The notes beneath the pieces are model-generated. The model worked only from the letters and a program-made list of their open reading frames with translations. It had not been told where the DNA came from and did not search any database. The translations under genes were made by a program, and so were the position numbers. A stretch of 9,298 nucleotides of DNA. It comes from an uncultured Eubacteriales bacterium. Its GTDB lineage: Bacteria > Bacillota > Clostridia > Oscillospirales > Acutalibacteraceae. Positions within the stretch are counted from its first letter, which is position 1, and each line of letters opens with the position of its first letter. The stretch covers positions 1 to 9,298 of the forward strand of contig ONPH01000103.1 in NCBI GenBank assembly GCA_900319655.1, written 5' to 3'. Below are positions 1 through 7,654 of the stretch, one piece after another.

Positions 1-1725
1 GAAAGCCTTGAAGCTAACAAGATTTTCCACGGCAACATCAAGCCGTCGAACATCTACGTCACTCCCGACAACCGCTACAAGCTCGGCGGATTTATCGACG
101 CCGAGAGCAAGGTTAACGATTTGACCTACGTTGCTCCCGAGATTTCGCGCAACGAAAAGGCTGACTTTACCACCGACATCTACTCCACAGGTCTTGTGAT
201 GTACTCGATGGCTAACCGCGGCAAGCTTCCCTTTGAGGACGTTGACGTTACCCCCAGAGACGCTATGGTTAAGCGCTTTAACGGCGAGACAATCACAGCT
301 CCTCAGTTCGGCAGTGAAAAGCTCAAAAGCGTTATCGTTATCGCCTGCCAGCCTGAAAATCAAAACCGCTGGAAGAACGCAGGCAACCTCAAAAACGCCC
401 TGCTCTCTATCAAATCCGAAATTGAAGAGGACAAAGAGGCAAAGGCTAATGTTATCGCTCCCGAAACTACCGAATTTGAGGGCAACGTATTTGAAGAAAA
501 TACCGAAAGTACCGAGGATAACGGCGATACCGCCGCAGTAATCGGCGCGGCAGGAGTTGCCGCAGGCGTTGCGGCTGCAGGCGCAGTTGTGGCAAACGCG
601 GCTGAAGAAACACCTGAGCCGAGCGATATCGAACAGCTCGAGGCAGAGCTTGAGAGCAAGGCAGAGCCCTCTGCTCCTGTCAACGATAACTTTGACGTTC
701 CTGCCGACAGCACAACCCCTGCTCCCGATGATGAAATAGACAACAGAGTTTTTGACGACTACAAGCTTGAAACAAAGGTTTTCAGCATTAACGATCCCGT
801 AAAGAGCGGCGAAAAAGACTACGGCGACTACTTTGACGAGCCAGAGCCTAAGGAAGAAAAACCTGAGGATGACAAAAAGCAGCTCGAGGATTACAGGGTA
901 TTTGACGACAACAAGGAGCTTAAAGAGGACAAGCCCAAAAAGAAAAAGAGCAAAAAAGGTCTTGTAGCCGCAATTATTATCGGCATTATCGTTTTGCTTG
1001 CACTGCTCGGAACATTCCTTTACTTTGCGATTAGCAAGGGTATGTTCGGCGGAGTTAATCCGTTTGACAATAATCAGGAGACAACCTCGGCAGTTGAAGA
1101 AACAACTGCGGCTTCTACAAGCGCTACTCAGCCCACAACCGTTCCGAGCACAACCGCTCCTGCTACTCAAAAGCCCACCGAGGGCGGCGCAAAGTCGCTT
1201 ATCAGAGTTGTAGGCGAGCCGTATGAAACCGCCAAGCAAATGCTCGAGGCGGAAGGCTTTAACGTTCAGGAAGGCTCTTACTACTACGACGACTTCTACT
1301 ATGCAGGCAACGTAATTTCGCAGTCTCCCGAGGCTTACACCGAGGTTGAGCCCGGCAGCACGATTACTCTTAACATCTCGCTCGGACCTGAGAAGAAGGA
1401 AAGCTCAGAGTCAAGCTCGAGCGAAAGCAGCTCAGACGACGATTCGCCGTCATACAGCAGCGGAGCTCTCAACACAAGCTATCTCAGCCGTGACGAGGTT
1501 TCGAATATGAGCAACAGCGAACTCAATATGGCTCTTAATGAGATTTATGCAAGACGCGGAAGAATTTTTACCGACCCCGACCTCAACGCATATTTCAGGT
1601 CTCAGGACTGGTACACTCCCAAATATACCGCGGAGGAATTTGCAAGCAACGTTGTATTTAACGATTACGAGGAGCACAACATCAACCTTCTTCTCAACGA
1701 ACAGTCAGACAGAGGAATGCGCTAA
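1..1725 (+). CDS. Kinase-like (pseudokinase) membrane protein with PASTA and YARHG domains, 5' end outside window
   Basis: The frame is open from base 1, so the start and kinase N-lobe lie upstream; 574 residues are visible. Residues 10-17 read HGNIKPSN, matching the HRDxKxxN catalytic loop with Asn in place of the catalytic Asp. Residues 29-31 are GGF where DFG is expected, while APE is kept at 45-47. Next come a low-complexity acidic region with an Ala-rich stretch (about 178-201), a Lys-rich stop-transfer segment, one transmembrane helix (about 321-344), a Thr/Ser/Pro-rich linker, one PASTA domain (about 401-462), a Ser/Asp linker and a C-terminal YARHG domain (about 495-571, containing NEIYARRGRIF). 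The layout resembles PrkC/StkP cell-wall-sensing kinases: cytoplasmic kinase-like part, extracellular wall-binding part. Loss of both metal and catalytic Asp residues argues for a scaffold or sensor rather than an active kinase. The next gene starts 15 bases downstream with its own RBS, so co-transcription is likely. The ligand is unknown. Confidence 0.88.
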   Translation, partial: ESLEANKIFHGNIKPSNIYVTPDNRYKLGGFIDAESKVNDLTYVAPEISRNEKADFTTDIYSTGLVMYSMANRGKLPFEDVDVTPRDAMVKRFNGETITAPQFGSEKLKSVIVIACQPENQNRWKNAGNLKNALLSIKSEIEEDKEAKANVIAPETTEFEGNVFEENTESTEDNGDTAAVIGAAGVAAGVAAAGAVVANAAEETPEPSDIEQLEAELESKAEPSAPVNDNFDVPADSTTPAPDDEIDNRVFDDYKLETKVFSINDPVKSGEKDYGDYFDEPEPKEEKPEDDKKQLEDYRVFDDNKELKEDKPKKKKSKKGLVAAIIIGIIVLLALLGTFLYFAISKGMFGGVNPFDNNQETTSAVEETTAASTSATQPTTVPSTTAPATQKPTEGGAKSLIRVVGEPYETAKQMLEAEGFNVQEGSYYYDDFYYAGNVISQSPEAYTEVEPGSTITLNISLGPEKKESSESSSSESSSDDDSPSYSSGALNTSYLSRDEVSNMSNSELNMALNEIYARRGRIFTDPDLNAYFRSQDWYTPKYTAEEFASNVVFNDYEEHNINLLLNEQSDRGMR

Positions 1726-1740
1726 TCCCGGAGTCAGATT

Positions 1741-3459
1741 ATGAAAGAAAAAGTTTTAAAGCTGATTAAGAGCAAGTCCCTGTTCGCCATACTGCTAAAC
1801 ATTGTCTTTATGGCGATTTGCGTGGGGCTGACCTCGTTCTCGTATGTTGACGTCAGCGACTATAACAACTCGATATTAATCTGCAATCAGCACTTTTATT
1901 ACAACAGCTCGATAAACTACATTTTGGCTGTTTTAATCGGCACTTTACAATACGCTGTTTCGGATTTTAACTGCTTTGTGCTTGTGGAAATTCTGCTTTC
2001 ATTTATGGCTTTTTCGAGCTTTACATTTGTTTTTCTCGACAAGTACAACATCCGCAAGGCGGTTATATTCTCGATTGTTATTAACATCATTTTCACACTT
2101 AACCACTACTCATATATCAACAGCACAAAGACGGCGGCTCTGCTGCTGACGGCAGGATTTTTGCTCGTGCTTAACGCTATTCGCAACAAGCGTTACAGCT
2201 TTTCGTGCTGGCTCGGAGTAGTCGAAATATTAATCGGCTCGTTCTTCAACATCGTTTATTTCTTTGTTGCTCTGGGCTTTGCGATAGCCTTCTTCTTCGG
2301 GGATATGATAGCAAAGAGGAAGTACAGGCTTGACTTTCAAAAGCTGTTTTGGTATTTCAGACCGTATCTGCTGATGTTTTTGCTTATCGCGGCTCTCGGC
2401 GTGGGACTCAGCCAGTTTTCATACACCGTTAACCACGCGACCGAGCAGGGCGAAAGCTATTACGATTTCTCTCAGCTCACAAAGTCGATTGACTCTCTGC
2501 CCTACCCCGGCTATGATGAAAACGCCGAGGAGTTCAAGCAGGCTGGCATTGACAACGACAGCGAGTACGAGCTGCTCAAAAACGGCTACTACGACGACAG
2601 CAAAATGCTTAACAACGACGCGCTCAGGCTCGTAAGCAAGCTTCAAAAGCAAGAGAACACCAAGACCGTGCTCTACGCTATGACAGAGGTGTTTACCGAC
2701 CTCGGCAACAACATAGTGAACCTAAGCACAAGGCTGATTGTGATGATTGTCTACCTTGCAATCTCGATTGTATTCATACTTTATCACAAAAACCGCTTTT
2801 CGTTCTTCCCATTGTTTTATCTGCTATCGGGCTACGCGGCAAGCGTTGTACTGAGATATCTTTACAACGGCGCAGAGTATTTGACCTACGGAATATGGTT
2901 GTTGATGATTGTTCTGCTGATAAACTCGTTCAACTTTGAGGTGCTTAGAAGCAAAAAGCCGAGCTCAAAGCTAAGGCTCAGCAACGGCTACTTTATAATG
3001 TCGATTATCGTCACCGTTGCGCTGACCGTAAGCTACGCCACGCTGTTTGTTATGCACAAGCCTGCTGACAAGAGCGATGAGGCGCCGAATCACCTGATTT
3101 CGGAAATCAGTCGAAACCCCGATTACTACTACGTAATGGACACTCAAACCCGAAAGGATTTTGTAAAATATACCGAGAATTACCTGCACCCGTTGTGGGG
3201 CTTCAGAGACGGTTATCTTGAAAATCTCGACAGCTTTGGTTACTTCCACAACACCGAGCTGCTCAGAAAGCGCAACCTGCCCGAGAACATCTACGAGGCT
3301 GTGCTTAAGAATAGAAAAATTCAGGTAATCGACAAAAATATTACCTTCAAAAAGGAAAAGTATTTTAATACAAACTATGTTCAGGCGCCGCAGACAGCTG
3401 TTTACAATCAGGTTGATGAGATTGACAATTACAAGCTGTATGAGGTTGAAATTCGTTAA
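1741..3459 (+). CDS. Polytopic membrane protein of unknown function, possibly GT-C-like
   Basis: I do not recognise a named family for these 572 residues. The ATG is preceded by CGGAG at 1729-1733, seven bases away, which fixes the start. About eleven hydrophobic segments are visible, near residues 13-32, 58-75, 77-98, 106-122, 131-146, 156-187, 209-225, 331-348, 354-372, 380-397 and 416-437. A loop of about 105 residues (226-330) carries a Tyr/Asp-rich stretch with SEYELLKNGYYDD, and a soluble tail of about 135 residues follows the last helix. The first loop contains DVSD after helix 1, the position where GT-C glycosyltransferases place acidic catalytic residues; this is only suggestive. Many helices, one long external loop and a soluble C-terminal domain would suit a cell-envelope glycan enzyme or transporter. 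Being directly behind a PASTA/YARHG wall-sensor gene supports an envelope role. It ends 20 bases before a strong terminator. Confidence 0.8.
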   Translation: MKEKVLKLIKSKSLFAILLNIVFMAICVGLTSFSYVDVSDYNNSILICNQHFYYNSSINYILAVLIGTLQYAVSDFNCFVLVEILLSFMAFSSFTFVFLDKYNIRKAVIFSIVINIIFTLNHYSYINSTKTAALLLTAGFLLVLNAIRNKRYSFSCWLGVVEILIGSFFNIVYFFVALGFAIAFFFGDMIAKRKYRLDFQKLFWYFRPYLLMFLLIAALGVGLSQFSYTVNHATEQGESYYDFSQLTKSIDSLPYPGYDENAEEFKQAGIDNDSEYELLKNGYYDDSKMLNNDALRLVSKLQKQENTKTVLYAMTEVFTDLGNNIVNLSTRLIVMIVYLAISIVFILYHKNRFSFFPLFYLLSGYAASVVLRYLYNGAEYLTYGIWLLMIVLLINSFNFEVLRSKKPSSKLRLSNGYFIMSIIVTVALTVSYATLFVMHKPADKSDEAPNHLISEISRNPDYYYVMDTQTRKDFVKYTENYLHPLWGFRDGYLENLDSFGYFHNTELLRKRNLPENIYEAVLKNRKIQVIDKNITFKKEKYFNTNYVQAPQTAVYNQVDEIDNYKLYEVEIR

Positions 3460-3474
3460 AAAGTTATAGTACAC

Positions 3475-3510
3475 AAAAACCCCGTTCCTTAATCGGAACG
3501 GGGAATTTTT
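3475..3510 (+). terminator. Intrinsic terminator of the plus-strand pair
   Basis: A perfect 9-bp GC-rich stem (CCCCGTTCC at 3480-3488 with GGAACGGGG at 3495-3503, loop TTAATC) is followed by AATTTTT. It begins about 20 bases after the stop of the membrane protein gene. The run of A at 3475-3479 gives a short U tract on the other strand too, so weak bidirectional action is possible. Confidence 0.88.
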
Positions 3511-3573
3511 ATGCCAAAGGAATAAGGAAATTTATGGGAAATGTTTGATTACGTATTTTAGGCTTGATAGTAG

Positions 3574-3658
3574 TTTAAAGGCTCCCCCATTACTTGTCAT
3601 GGGAAATTCCTCTGTTAGGGGAATTTCCCGTAGCTTGCGCGACGGTGGAGGCTTTAAA
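3574..3658. repeat. 85-bp palindromic intergenic repeat, MITE-like
   Basis: The ends are imperfect inverted repeats: TTTAAAGGCTCCCCC at 3574-3588 pairs with GGTGGAGGCTTTAAA at 3644-3658 (13 of 15 positions complementary). Inside is a second, perfect 10-bp stem, GGGAAATTCC at 3601-3610 with GGAATTTCCC at 3620-3629. There is no coding capacity. The pattern of GGCTCCCC ends, an internal hairpin and a GCGCGAC-type motif resembles small dispersed palindromes I associate with gut clostridial intergenic regions. That family link is from memory and not checked. The 63 bases before it, after the plus-strand terminator, show nothing I can name. Confidence 0.6.
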
Positions 3659-3682
3659 TATTTTAAATCGGAGCGGAGCGAC

Positions 3683-3718
3683 CCGAAATTATCAATTATC
3701 CACTATCAATTATCCATT
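3683..3718 (+). repeat. 36-bp AT-rich repeat, copy 1
   Basis: The sequence contains two near-identical 14-bp tandem units (3690-3703 and 3704-3717, core TATCAATTATCCA). It matches the reverse complement of 9073-9108 at 35 of 36 bases. It sits directly against the ftsH terminator. Sequences of this kind occur as dispersed repeats in gut Clostridia, in my recollection. Confidence 0.75.
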
Positions 3719-3720
3719 AA

Positions 3721-3748
3721 AAAAAGAGCCGGGTTTCCGGCTCTTTTT
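3721..3748 (-). terminator. Intrinsic terminator of the dnaB-tilS-hpt-ftsH cluster
   Basis: A perfect 12-bp stem (AAAAAGAGCCGG at 3721-3732 with CCGGCTCTTTTT at 3737-3748, loop GTTT) starts one base after the ftsH stop codon. Read on the minus strand the hairpin ends in a run of seven T. The T tract on the plus strand means it could also stop leftover plus-strand transcription. Confidence 0.88.
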
Positions 3749-3749
3749 G

Positions 3750-5744
3750 TTATTCGTTATTTTCGGTATTTTCGGAAAAATCCTCGAAGGTCTCGGGTTG
3801 AACCTCAACCTCGTCGTCATCGTCGGGTTCTTCGAACGGCTCAACATATGTGCCGTTCATAACCGCCTCAAAGTCCTCGCTGTTCATCTTCTCGTGCTTG
3901 ATGAGGTAAGCGGCAATCTCGTGCAGCTTGTCGATGTTGGCGCTAAGTAGCTTTTCTGCCTGAGCGTAAGCGTCGTTGACAATCTTAAGAACAAGCTCGT
4001 CAATCTTGGCGGCGGTAGCCTCGGAATAATCCTGGGTTCTGCCGTAATCTCTGCCGAGGAACACGCTTCCGCTCTCGCTGCCGTAGTTAACGCAGCCGAG
4101 CTCCTTGGTCATACCGTACTTGGTAACCATTGCGCGTGCGGTCTTGGTTGCCTTTTCGATGTCGTTGGAAGCGCCTGTCGAGATATCGTCGAGAATAAGC
4201 GCCTCTGCAACACGTCCGCCGAGGGATACGATAATATCCTCCTGCATCTCCTTGCGCGAGTTGTAGGACTTATCCTCGGTCGGCAAGGGCATTGTGTAGC
4301 CGCCTGCCATACCGCGCGGAATGATGGAGATTTCGTGGACGGGATCCTGAGTTTCGAGCACGTCAAACAGAATAGCGTGACCTGCCTCGTGATACGCGGT
4401 CAGCTTCTTTTCCTTCTCACTCATAACCTTGGACTTCTTCTCTGCTCCCACAACAACCTTGATTGTAGCTTCCTCAATCTCCTTCATTGTGATAGCCTTT
4501 TTATCGGCACGTGCCGCAAGCAAAGCCGCCTCGTTGAGCAGGTTTTCAAGGTCCGCGCCGGTAAAGCCTGCGGTTGTCTTTGCGATAGTCTTTAGCTTAA
4601 CATCGGGAGCAAGCGGCTTTGTACGCGCGTGAACCTTAAGGATAGCCTCACGGCCGTTTACGTCGGGATAGCTTACAACAACCTGACGGTCAAATCTGCC
4701 CGGACGAAGAAGCGCCGGATCAAGTACGTCATCGTTTACGCCGAATCCGTCCATCTCTACGAGCAACTGGTTAAGGGTTTGCTCACGTTCGTCGTTACCT
4801 CCGCCGAGGCCTGCGCCTCTCTGACGGCCTACGGCGTCGATTTCGTCGATGAAAATAATACAAGGTGAGTTTTTCTTTGCCTGGTCGAACAAATCGCGCA
4901 CACGCGAAGCGCCGACGCCGACAAACATCTCTACAAAGTCAGAGCCCGAAATTGAGAAGAACGGAACTCCTGCCTCACCCGCAACCGCTCTTGCGAGCAG
5001 GGTTTTACCTGTACCTGGAGGGCCTACGAGCAGTACGCCCTTGGGAATACGTGCGCCGAGCTTATTGAACTTGTCGGGTGACTTAAGAAACTCTACAACC
5101 TCCTCAAGCTCCTCCTTCTCCTCGTCAGCTCCTGCTACGTCGTCAAAGGTGGTTTTTCGCTTGTCGTCGTTTGTGTTCTTAATCTTCGCCTTGCCGAAGT
5201 TCATCTCTTTGCCGATTCCGCCGCCGCCCATTCGCTTCATAATGAACAGCCATGCGCCGATGAAGATTACAACCATCAAAACTGTGGGGATAATCTCGAA
5301 CAAGAAAGAATTATCACTTGCCCTTATCAGGTTATACGGAATTTGCTTTCCGTCCTTGTCCTTTTGATAGGGCTTGATGTCGTCCAAAAACTTGCGGATA
5401 TCGGCAAGCTGTCCCTTAACAACCGTCTTTTGCTTTGTATCTGAATCGCTGCTATTATTTGCAGGGTTCAGCGCGTTTGTAAGCGGATTGCCTGAGTTTG
5501 AAGCGGTAGCTTCCTCCTCGTTGGGATATTCTTTCTCACCCTCTTTAAGGGTTAGCTCAACTACTCCCGAACCGTAGTTTACGGTGTAGCTGTCAACCTT
5601 GCCGTCAACAAAGTACTGAACGAGCTGATAGGTCTTAGGCGAATCGGTCTGCCTCGTGCCCAGGAAAATCGCGGCTACGATAATGAGAATTATCGGTATC
5701 GCGAGGTAGAGCAGCAGGCTCGGTCCTCTTCTTTTATTATCCAA
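3750..5744 (-). CDS. ftsH: ATP-dependent zinc metalloprotease FtsH with an internal in-frame deletion
   Basis: FtsH is a membrane-bound AAA+ protease that extracts and degrades membrane and regulatory proteins as a hexamer. These 664 residues show transmembrane helix 1 (about 9-29), an external domain (about 30-148), helix 2 (about 149-169), Walker A GPPGTGKT (241-248), pore loop FVGVGAS, Walker B IIFIDEID, the [12 protein letters not shown] segment of the second region of homology, arginine-finger RPGRFDR, the zinc site HEAGH and the later Asp ligand in ASNDIEKAT, and an acidic tail. Between MDGFGVND and DVLDPALL about 11 residues are missing where family members carry a V-I-V-x-A-A-T-N-R-P-type strand with the sensor-1 Asn (junction about 4728-4733). 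The frame is kept, but ATP hydrolysis should be impaired. The start is TTG, fixed by an in-frame TGA three codons upstream and an AAAGGAG site. It is the last gene of the cluster, 45 bases after hpt. Confidence 0.95.
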   Translation of the reverse strand: MDNKRRGPSLLLYLAIPIILIIVAAIFLGTRQTDSPKTYQLVQYFVDGKVDSYTVNYGSGVVELTLKEGEKEYPNEEEATASNSGNPLTNALNPANNSSDSDTKQKTVVKGQLADIRKFLDDIKPYQKDKDGKQIPYNLIRASDNSFLFEIIPTVLMVVIFIGAWLFIMKRMGGGGIGKEMNFGKAKIKNTNDDKRKTTFDDVAGADEEKEELEEVVEFLKSPDKFNKLGARIPKGVLLVGPPGTGKTLLARAVAGEAGVPFFSISGSDFVEMFVGVGASRVRDLFDQAKKNSPCIIFIDEIDAVGRQRGAGLGGGNDEREQTLNQLLVEMDGFGVNDDVLDPALLRPGRFDRQVVVSYPDVNGREAILKVHARTKPLAPDVKLKTIAKTTAGFTGADLENLLNEAALLAARADKKAITMKEIEEATIKVVVGAEKKSKVMSEKEKKLTAYHEAGHAILFDVLETQDPVHEISIIPRGMAGGYTMPLPTEDKSYNSRKEMQEDIIVSLGGRVAEALILDDISTGASNDIEKATKTARAMVTKYGMTKELGCVNYGSESGSVFLGRDYGRTQDYSEATAAKIDELVLKIVNDAYAQAEKLLSANIDKLHEIAAYLIKHEKMNSEDFEAVMNGTYVEPFEEPDDDDEVEVQPETFEDFSENTENNE

Positions 5745-5753
5745 ATTACATCA

Positions 5754-5760
5754 CTCCTTT
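5754..5760 (-). promoter_or_regulatory. Ribosome binding site that fixes the ftsH TTG start
   Basis: On the minus strand AAAGGAG lies nine bases before the TTG codon at 5744-5742. The only nearby ATG (5751-5749) is out of frame, follows the site by just two bases and is followed at once by TAA. An in-frame TGA at 5753-5751 rules out a start further upstream. Confidence 0.75.
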
Positions 5761-5789
5761 AACTGATGTGCTTAATTACAAGTGAATGA

Positions 5790-6326
5790 TTACTCATAAA
5801 CGGAACGCTTTAAAATTCCTATGTACGGAAGATTTCTGTACTTTTCATCATAGTCAAGTCCGTAGCCGACAATGAACTCGTCGGGGATTTCGGTGCCCAC
5901 ATAATCGGGCGTGAACGGAACCTTACGGCGCGCAGGCTTGTCGCAAAGCGTTACAACGCGAACGTCCTTTGCTCCCTTGGTAACAAGGTAGTTGCAGATA
6001 AAGTTGAGCGTATTGCCCGAATCGACGATATCCTCAACAATAAGAACGTCCTTGCCCTCAACAGGCTGGGTAAGGTCGCTGATGATTTTGATTTTGCCCG
6101 AGCTCTCTGTACCGCTGCCGTAGCTTGAAGCCACCATAAAGTCGATTGAGAAATCGAGGTCAATCTTTTTCATCAAATCCGCCATAAAAGCAACGCTGCC
6201 CTTTAGCAGACCAACCATAATGAACTCCTTGCCATTATAATCTTTTTCGATTTTTTTTGCAAGCGAGTTCACAATTTTTTCAAGTTGCTTTTCCGAAAGT
6301 AATACTGATTCTACGTCCTTGTGCAT
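5790..6326 (-). CDS. hpt: Hypoxanthine phosphoribosyltransferase
   Basis: This purine-salvage enzyme converts hypoxanthine (often also guanine) and PRPP to IMP or GMP in the cytoplasm. The 178 residues match the family's usual length. Visible motifs are the flexible-loop region MVASSYGSGTESSGKIKI, the PRPP-binding motif VLIVEDIVDSGNTL, the DKPARRKV segment, and the C-terminal GYGLDYDEKYRNLPYIG involved in base binding. The ATG has a perfect AAAGGAG site (6334-6340) seven bases upstream. It lies 32 bases after tilS and 45 bases before ftsH; the order tilS-hpt-ftsH is conserved in Bacillus and many other Firmicutes. Unlike its two damaged neighbours, this gene appears intact along its whole length. 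Confidence 0.95.
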   Translation of the reverse strand: MHKDVESVLLSEKQLEKIVNSLAKKIEKDYNGKEFIMVGLLKGSVAFMADLMKKIDLDFSIDFMVASSYGSGTESSGKIKIISDLTQPVEGKDVLIVEDIVDSGNTLNFICNYLVTKGAKDVRVVTLCDKPARRKVPFTPDYVGTEIPDEFIVGYGLDYDEKYRNLPYIGILKRSVYE

Positions 6327-6344
6327 AATAAAGCTCCTTTGTTT

Positions 6345-6372
6345 ATTATATATTTCTTTTAGCGAATATTAA
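6345..6372 (-). promoter_or_regulatory. Possible internal promoter before hpt
   Basis: The minus strand has a perfect TATAAT at 6350-6345, 18 bases before the hpt start. A weak -35 candidate, TTAATA (4 of 6), lies 16 bases further upstream at 6372-6367 and overlaps the tilS 3' end. The 32-base gap is AT-rich, so a chance match is possible. If real, it would let hpt and ftsH be expressed apart from dnaB and tilS. Confidence 0.3.
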
Positions 6373-7654
6373 TTATTACGTTAAGCTCTTTTCCCCTCTT
6401 TGAAAAGCCCAGGGCTTCGCACCAGAGTACCTCGCTGCCGTCGCAGAGCAAAAGCCGAGTATCGCGAAGCTCCTTTGGAACGCCTTGTTCATTAAGCGCC
6501 TTGCGCAGCGGCTTTGTTATATTCCGCTTGTAAAAGGTGAAAAAATCTCCGCTTTCGCGAGTTCTGAACACGGCTTTTGACGGCTTTAATAAGGAAAAGT
6601 CCGCCTTTGCTTCAATGACCTTTCCGAGGTATTCAAAGGTGACGTTTTTATCAAAAACGAGGAAAAAAGAAGTGTTTTCGGTTGAATTTGTTATAATTCT
6701 GAGTGTTTTCTGAGCACAAACGGCTTTTCTTCCGTTTTTAAGCTCTACCGCTCCGCCGCGGCTGAGGATTGAGATTATCAGCTCGATGTGCCGTCTTTCG
6801 GCGTCACAGTTGTTCTCTCTGCACAGCTTTGCTATAGCGGCTTTTAAAACGGCAGGGTTTTGATTTAGCAAAAGCTCTGAATTATAACCGTATTTTTCTT
6901 TTGCGGAATTAAGAGCGTTTTCCGCGCACTGCTCCAAAAATCCGCTGACTTCCGCGCAGTCGCGTGAAAAATCAAGCATAGACTGCTCTAAGCGCGGATT
7001 AATCTCCTTTAATTCGGGGATGATATTATGGCGGATTTTGTTGCGCGTGTAGTCGTCGGACAGGTTTGTGCTGTCGGTGACGTAGGCGAGCAATTTTGCC
7101 TCGCAGTACGCTTCAATCTCTCCCCTGTCAAGCTCAATTAACGGACGGATGATATTTCCGCGCTTTGGGGGAATTGCCGACGCACCTAAAAGCGAACTGC
7201 CCCTGGTTAAATTAAACAGCAGGGTTTCGGCGTTGTCGCTTGCGGTGTGAGCCGTGGCAATTTTGGCGTTCAGCTTAGTGCTGAGCTCGTCAAAAAACTT
7301 GTACCGCTCATTTCTTCCGCAGAGCTCCGCGCTGATTTTTTGCTCTGCGCAAAGCTTGGGGACATCAATATGCTTTACAAAAAACTCAATATTATAATTC
7401 TCGCATAGAATTTTACAGAATTTTTCATCATTATCGGCTTCGTTTTCGCGAATTCCGTGGTTGAGGTGCGCAGCGTAAAGCGTTAAATTGTATTTTTCTT
7501 TTACAGAATATAATATATTTAAGAGCGTGACCGAATCCGCTCCGCCCGACAGCGCTACAACAATAGTATCGCCGTCGGAAATTAATTTATATTTTTCTGC
7601 CGTTTCGATTACCTTGTTCAAGGTATCGGCGGCAATATCGGGCTTACGGCTCAT
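6359..7654 (-). CDS. tilS: tRNA(Ile)-lysidine synthetase
   Basis: TilS adenylates C34 of the tRNA-Ile carrying a CAU anticodon and attaches lysine, converting the tRNA from Met to Ile decoding. From the ATG at 7654 the protein has 431 residues. It shows the PP-loop SGGADS near the N-terminus, AAHLNHGIRENEADNDE, the ATAHTASDNAETLLFNLTRG segment, IIRPLIELDRGEIEAYC, VTDSTNLSDDYTRNKIRH, and a C-terminal substrate-binding domain with RTRESGDFF and KELRDTRLLLCDG. The length fits the family. A TTG at 7669 would add five residues; I prefer the ATG, though neither has a good ribosome binding site. The gene overlaps the end of dnaB by 11 bases, which suggests translational coupling. That coupling would be disturbed by the frameshift in dnaB. 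Confidence 0.94.
   Translation of the reverse strand: MSRKPDIAADTLNKVIETAEKYKLISDGDTIVVALSGGADSVTLLNILYSVKEKYNLTLYAAHLNHGIRENEADNDEKFCKILCENYNIEFFVKHIDVPKLCAEQKISAELCGRNERYKFFDELSTKLNAKIATAHTASDNAETLLFNLTRGSSLLGASAIPPKRGNIIRPLIELDRGEIEAYCEAKLLAYVTDSTNLSDDYTRNKIRHNIIPELKEINPRLEQSMLDFSRDCAEVSGFLEQCAENALNSAKEKYGYNSELLLNQNPAVLKAAIAKLCRENNCDAERRHIELIISILSRGGAVELKNGRKAVCAQKTLRIITNSTENTSFFLVFDKNVTFEYLGKVIEAKADFSLLKPSKAVFRTRESGDFFTFYKRNITKPLRKALNEQGVPKELRDTRLLLCDGSEVLWCEALGFSKRGKELNVIINIR

Noticed and set aside
532..603. Ala-rich stretch as a first transmembrane helix of the kinase-like protein
   Set aside because: It is dominated by Ala and Gly and embedded in a highly acidic low-complexity region. 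The helix at 961-1035, preceded by a Lys-rich stretch, is a much better membrane anchor.
2971..3474. Minus-strand open frame opposite the membrane protein gene
   Set aside because: It lies antisense to a gene with a good start and terminator; its low-complexity hydrophobic composition mirrors the sense strand.
3696..3704. TTATCCACT, one mismatch from the DnaA box TTATCCACA
   Set aside because: It is part of the AT-rich 36-bp repeat. The other copy reads TTATCAACT at this place, and there is no cluster of boxes or unwinding element.
3545..3862. Small plus-strand open frames through the convergent intergenic region
   Set aside because: They consist of translated palindromic and AT-rich repeats running into antisense ftsH.
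4849..5367. Long open frame of 172 codons on the plus strand opposite ftsH
   Set aside because: It is the antisense shadow of a strongly conserved ftsH coding region, with no ribosome binding site of its own and no recognisable protein motif.
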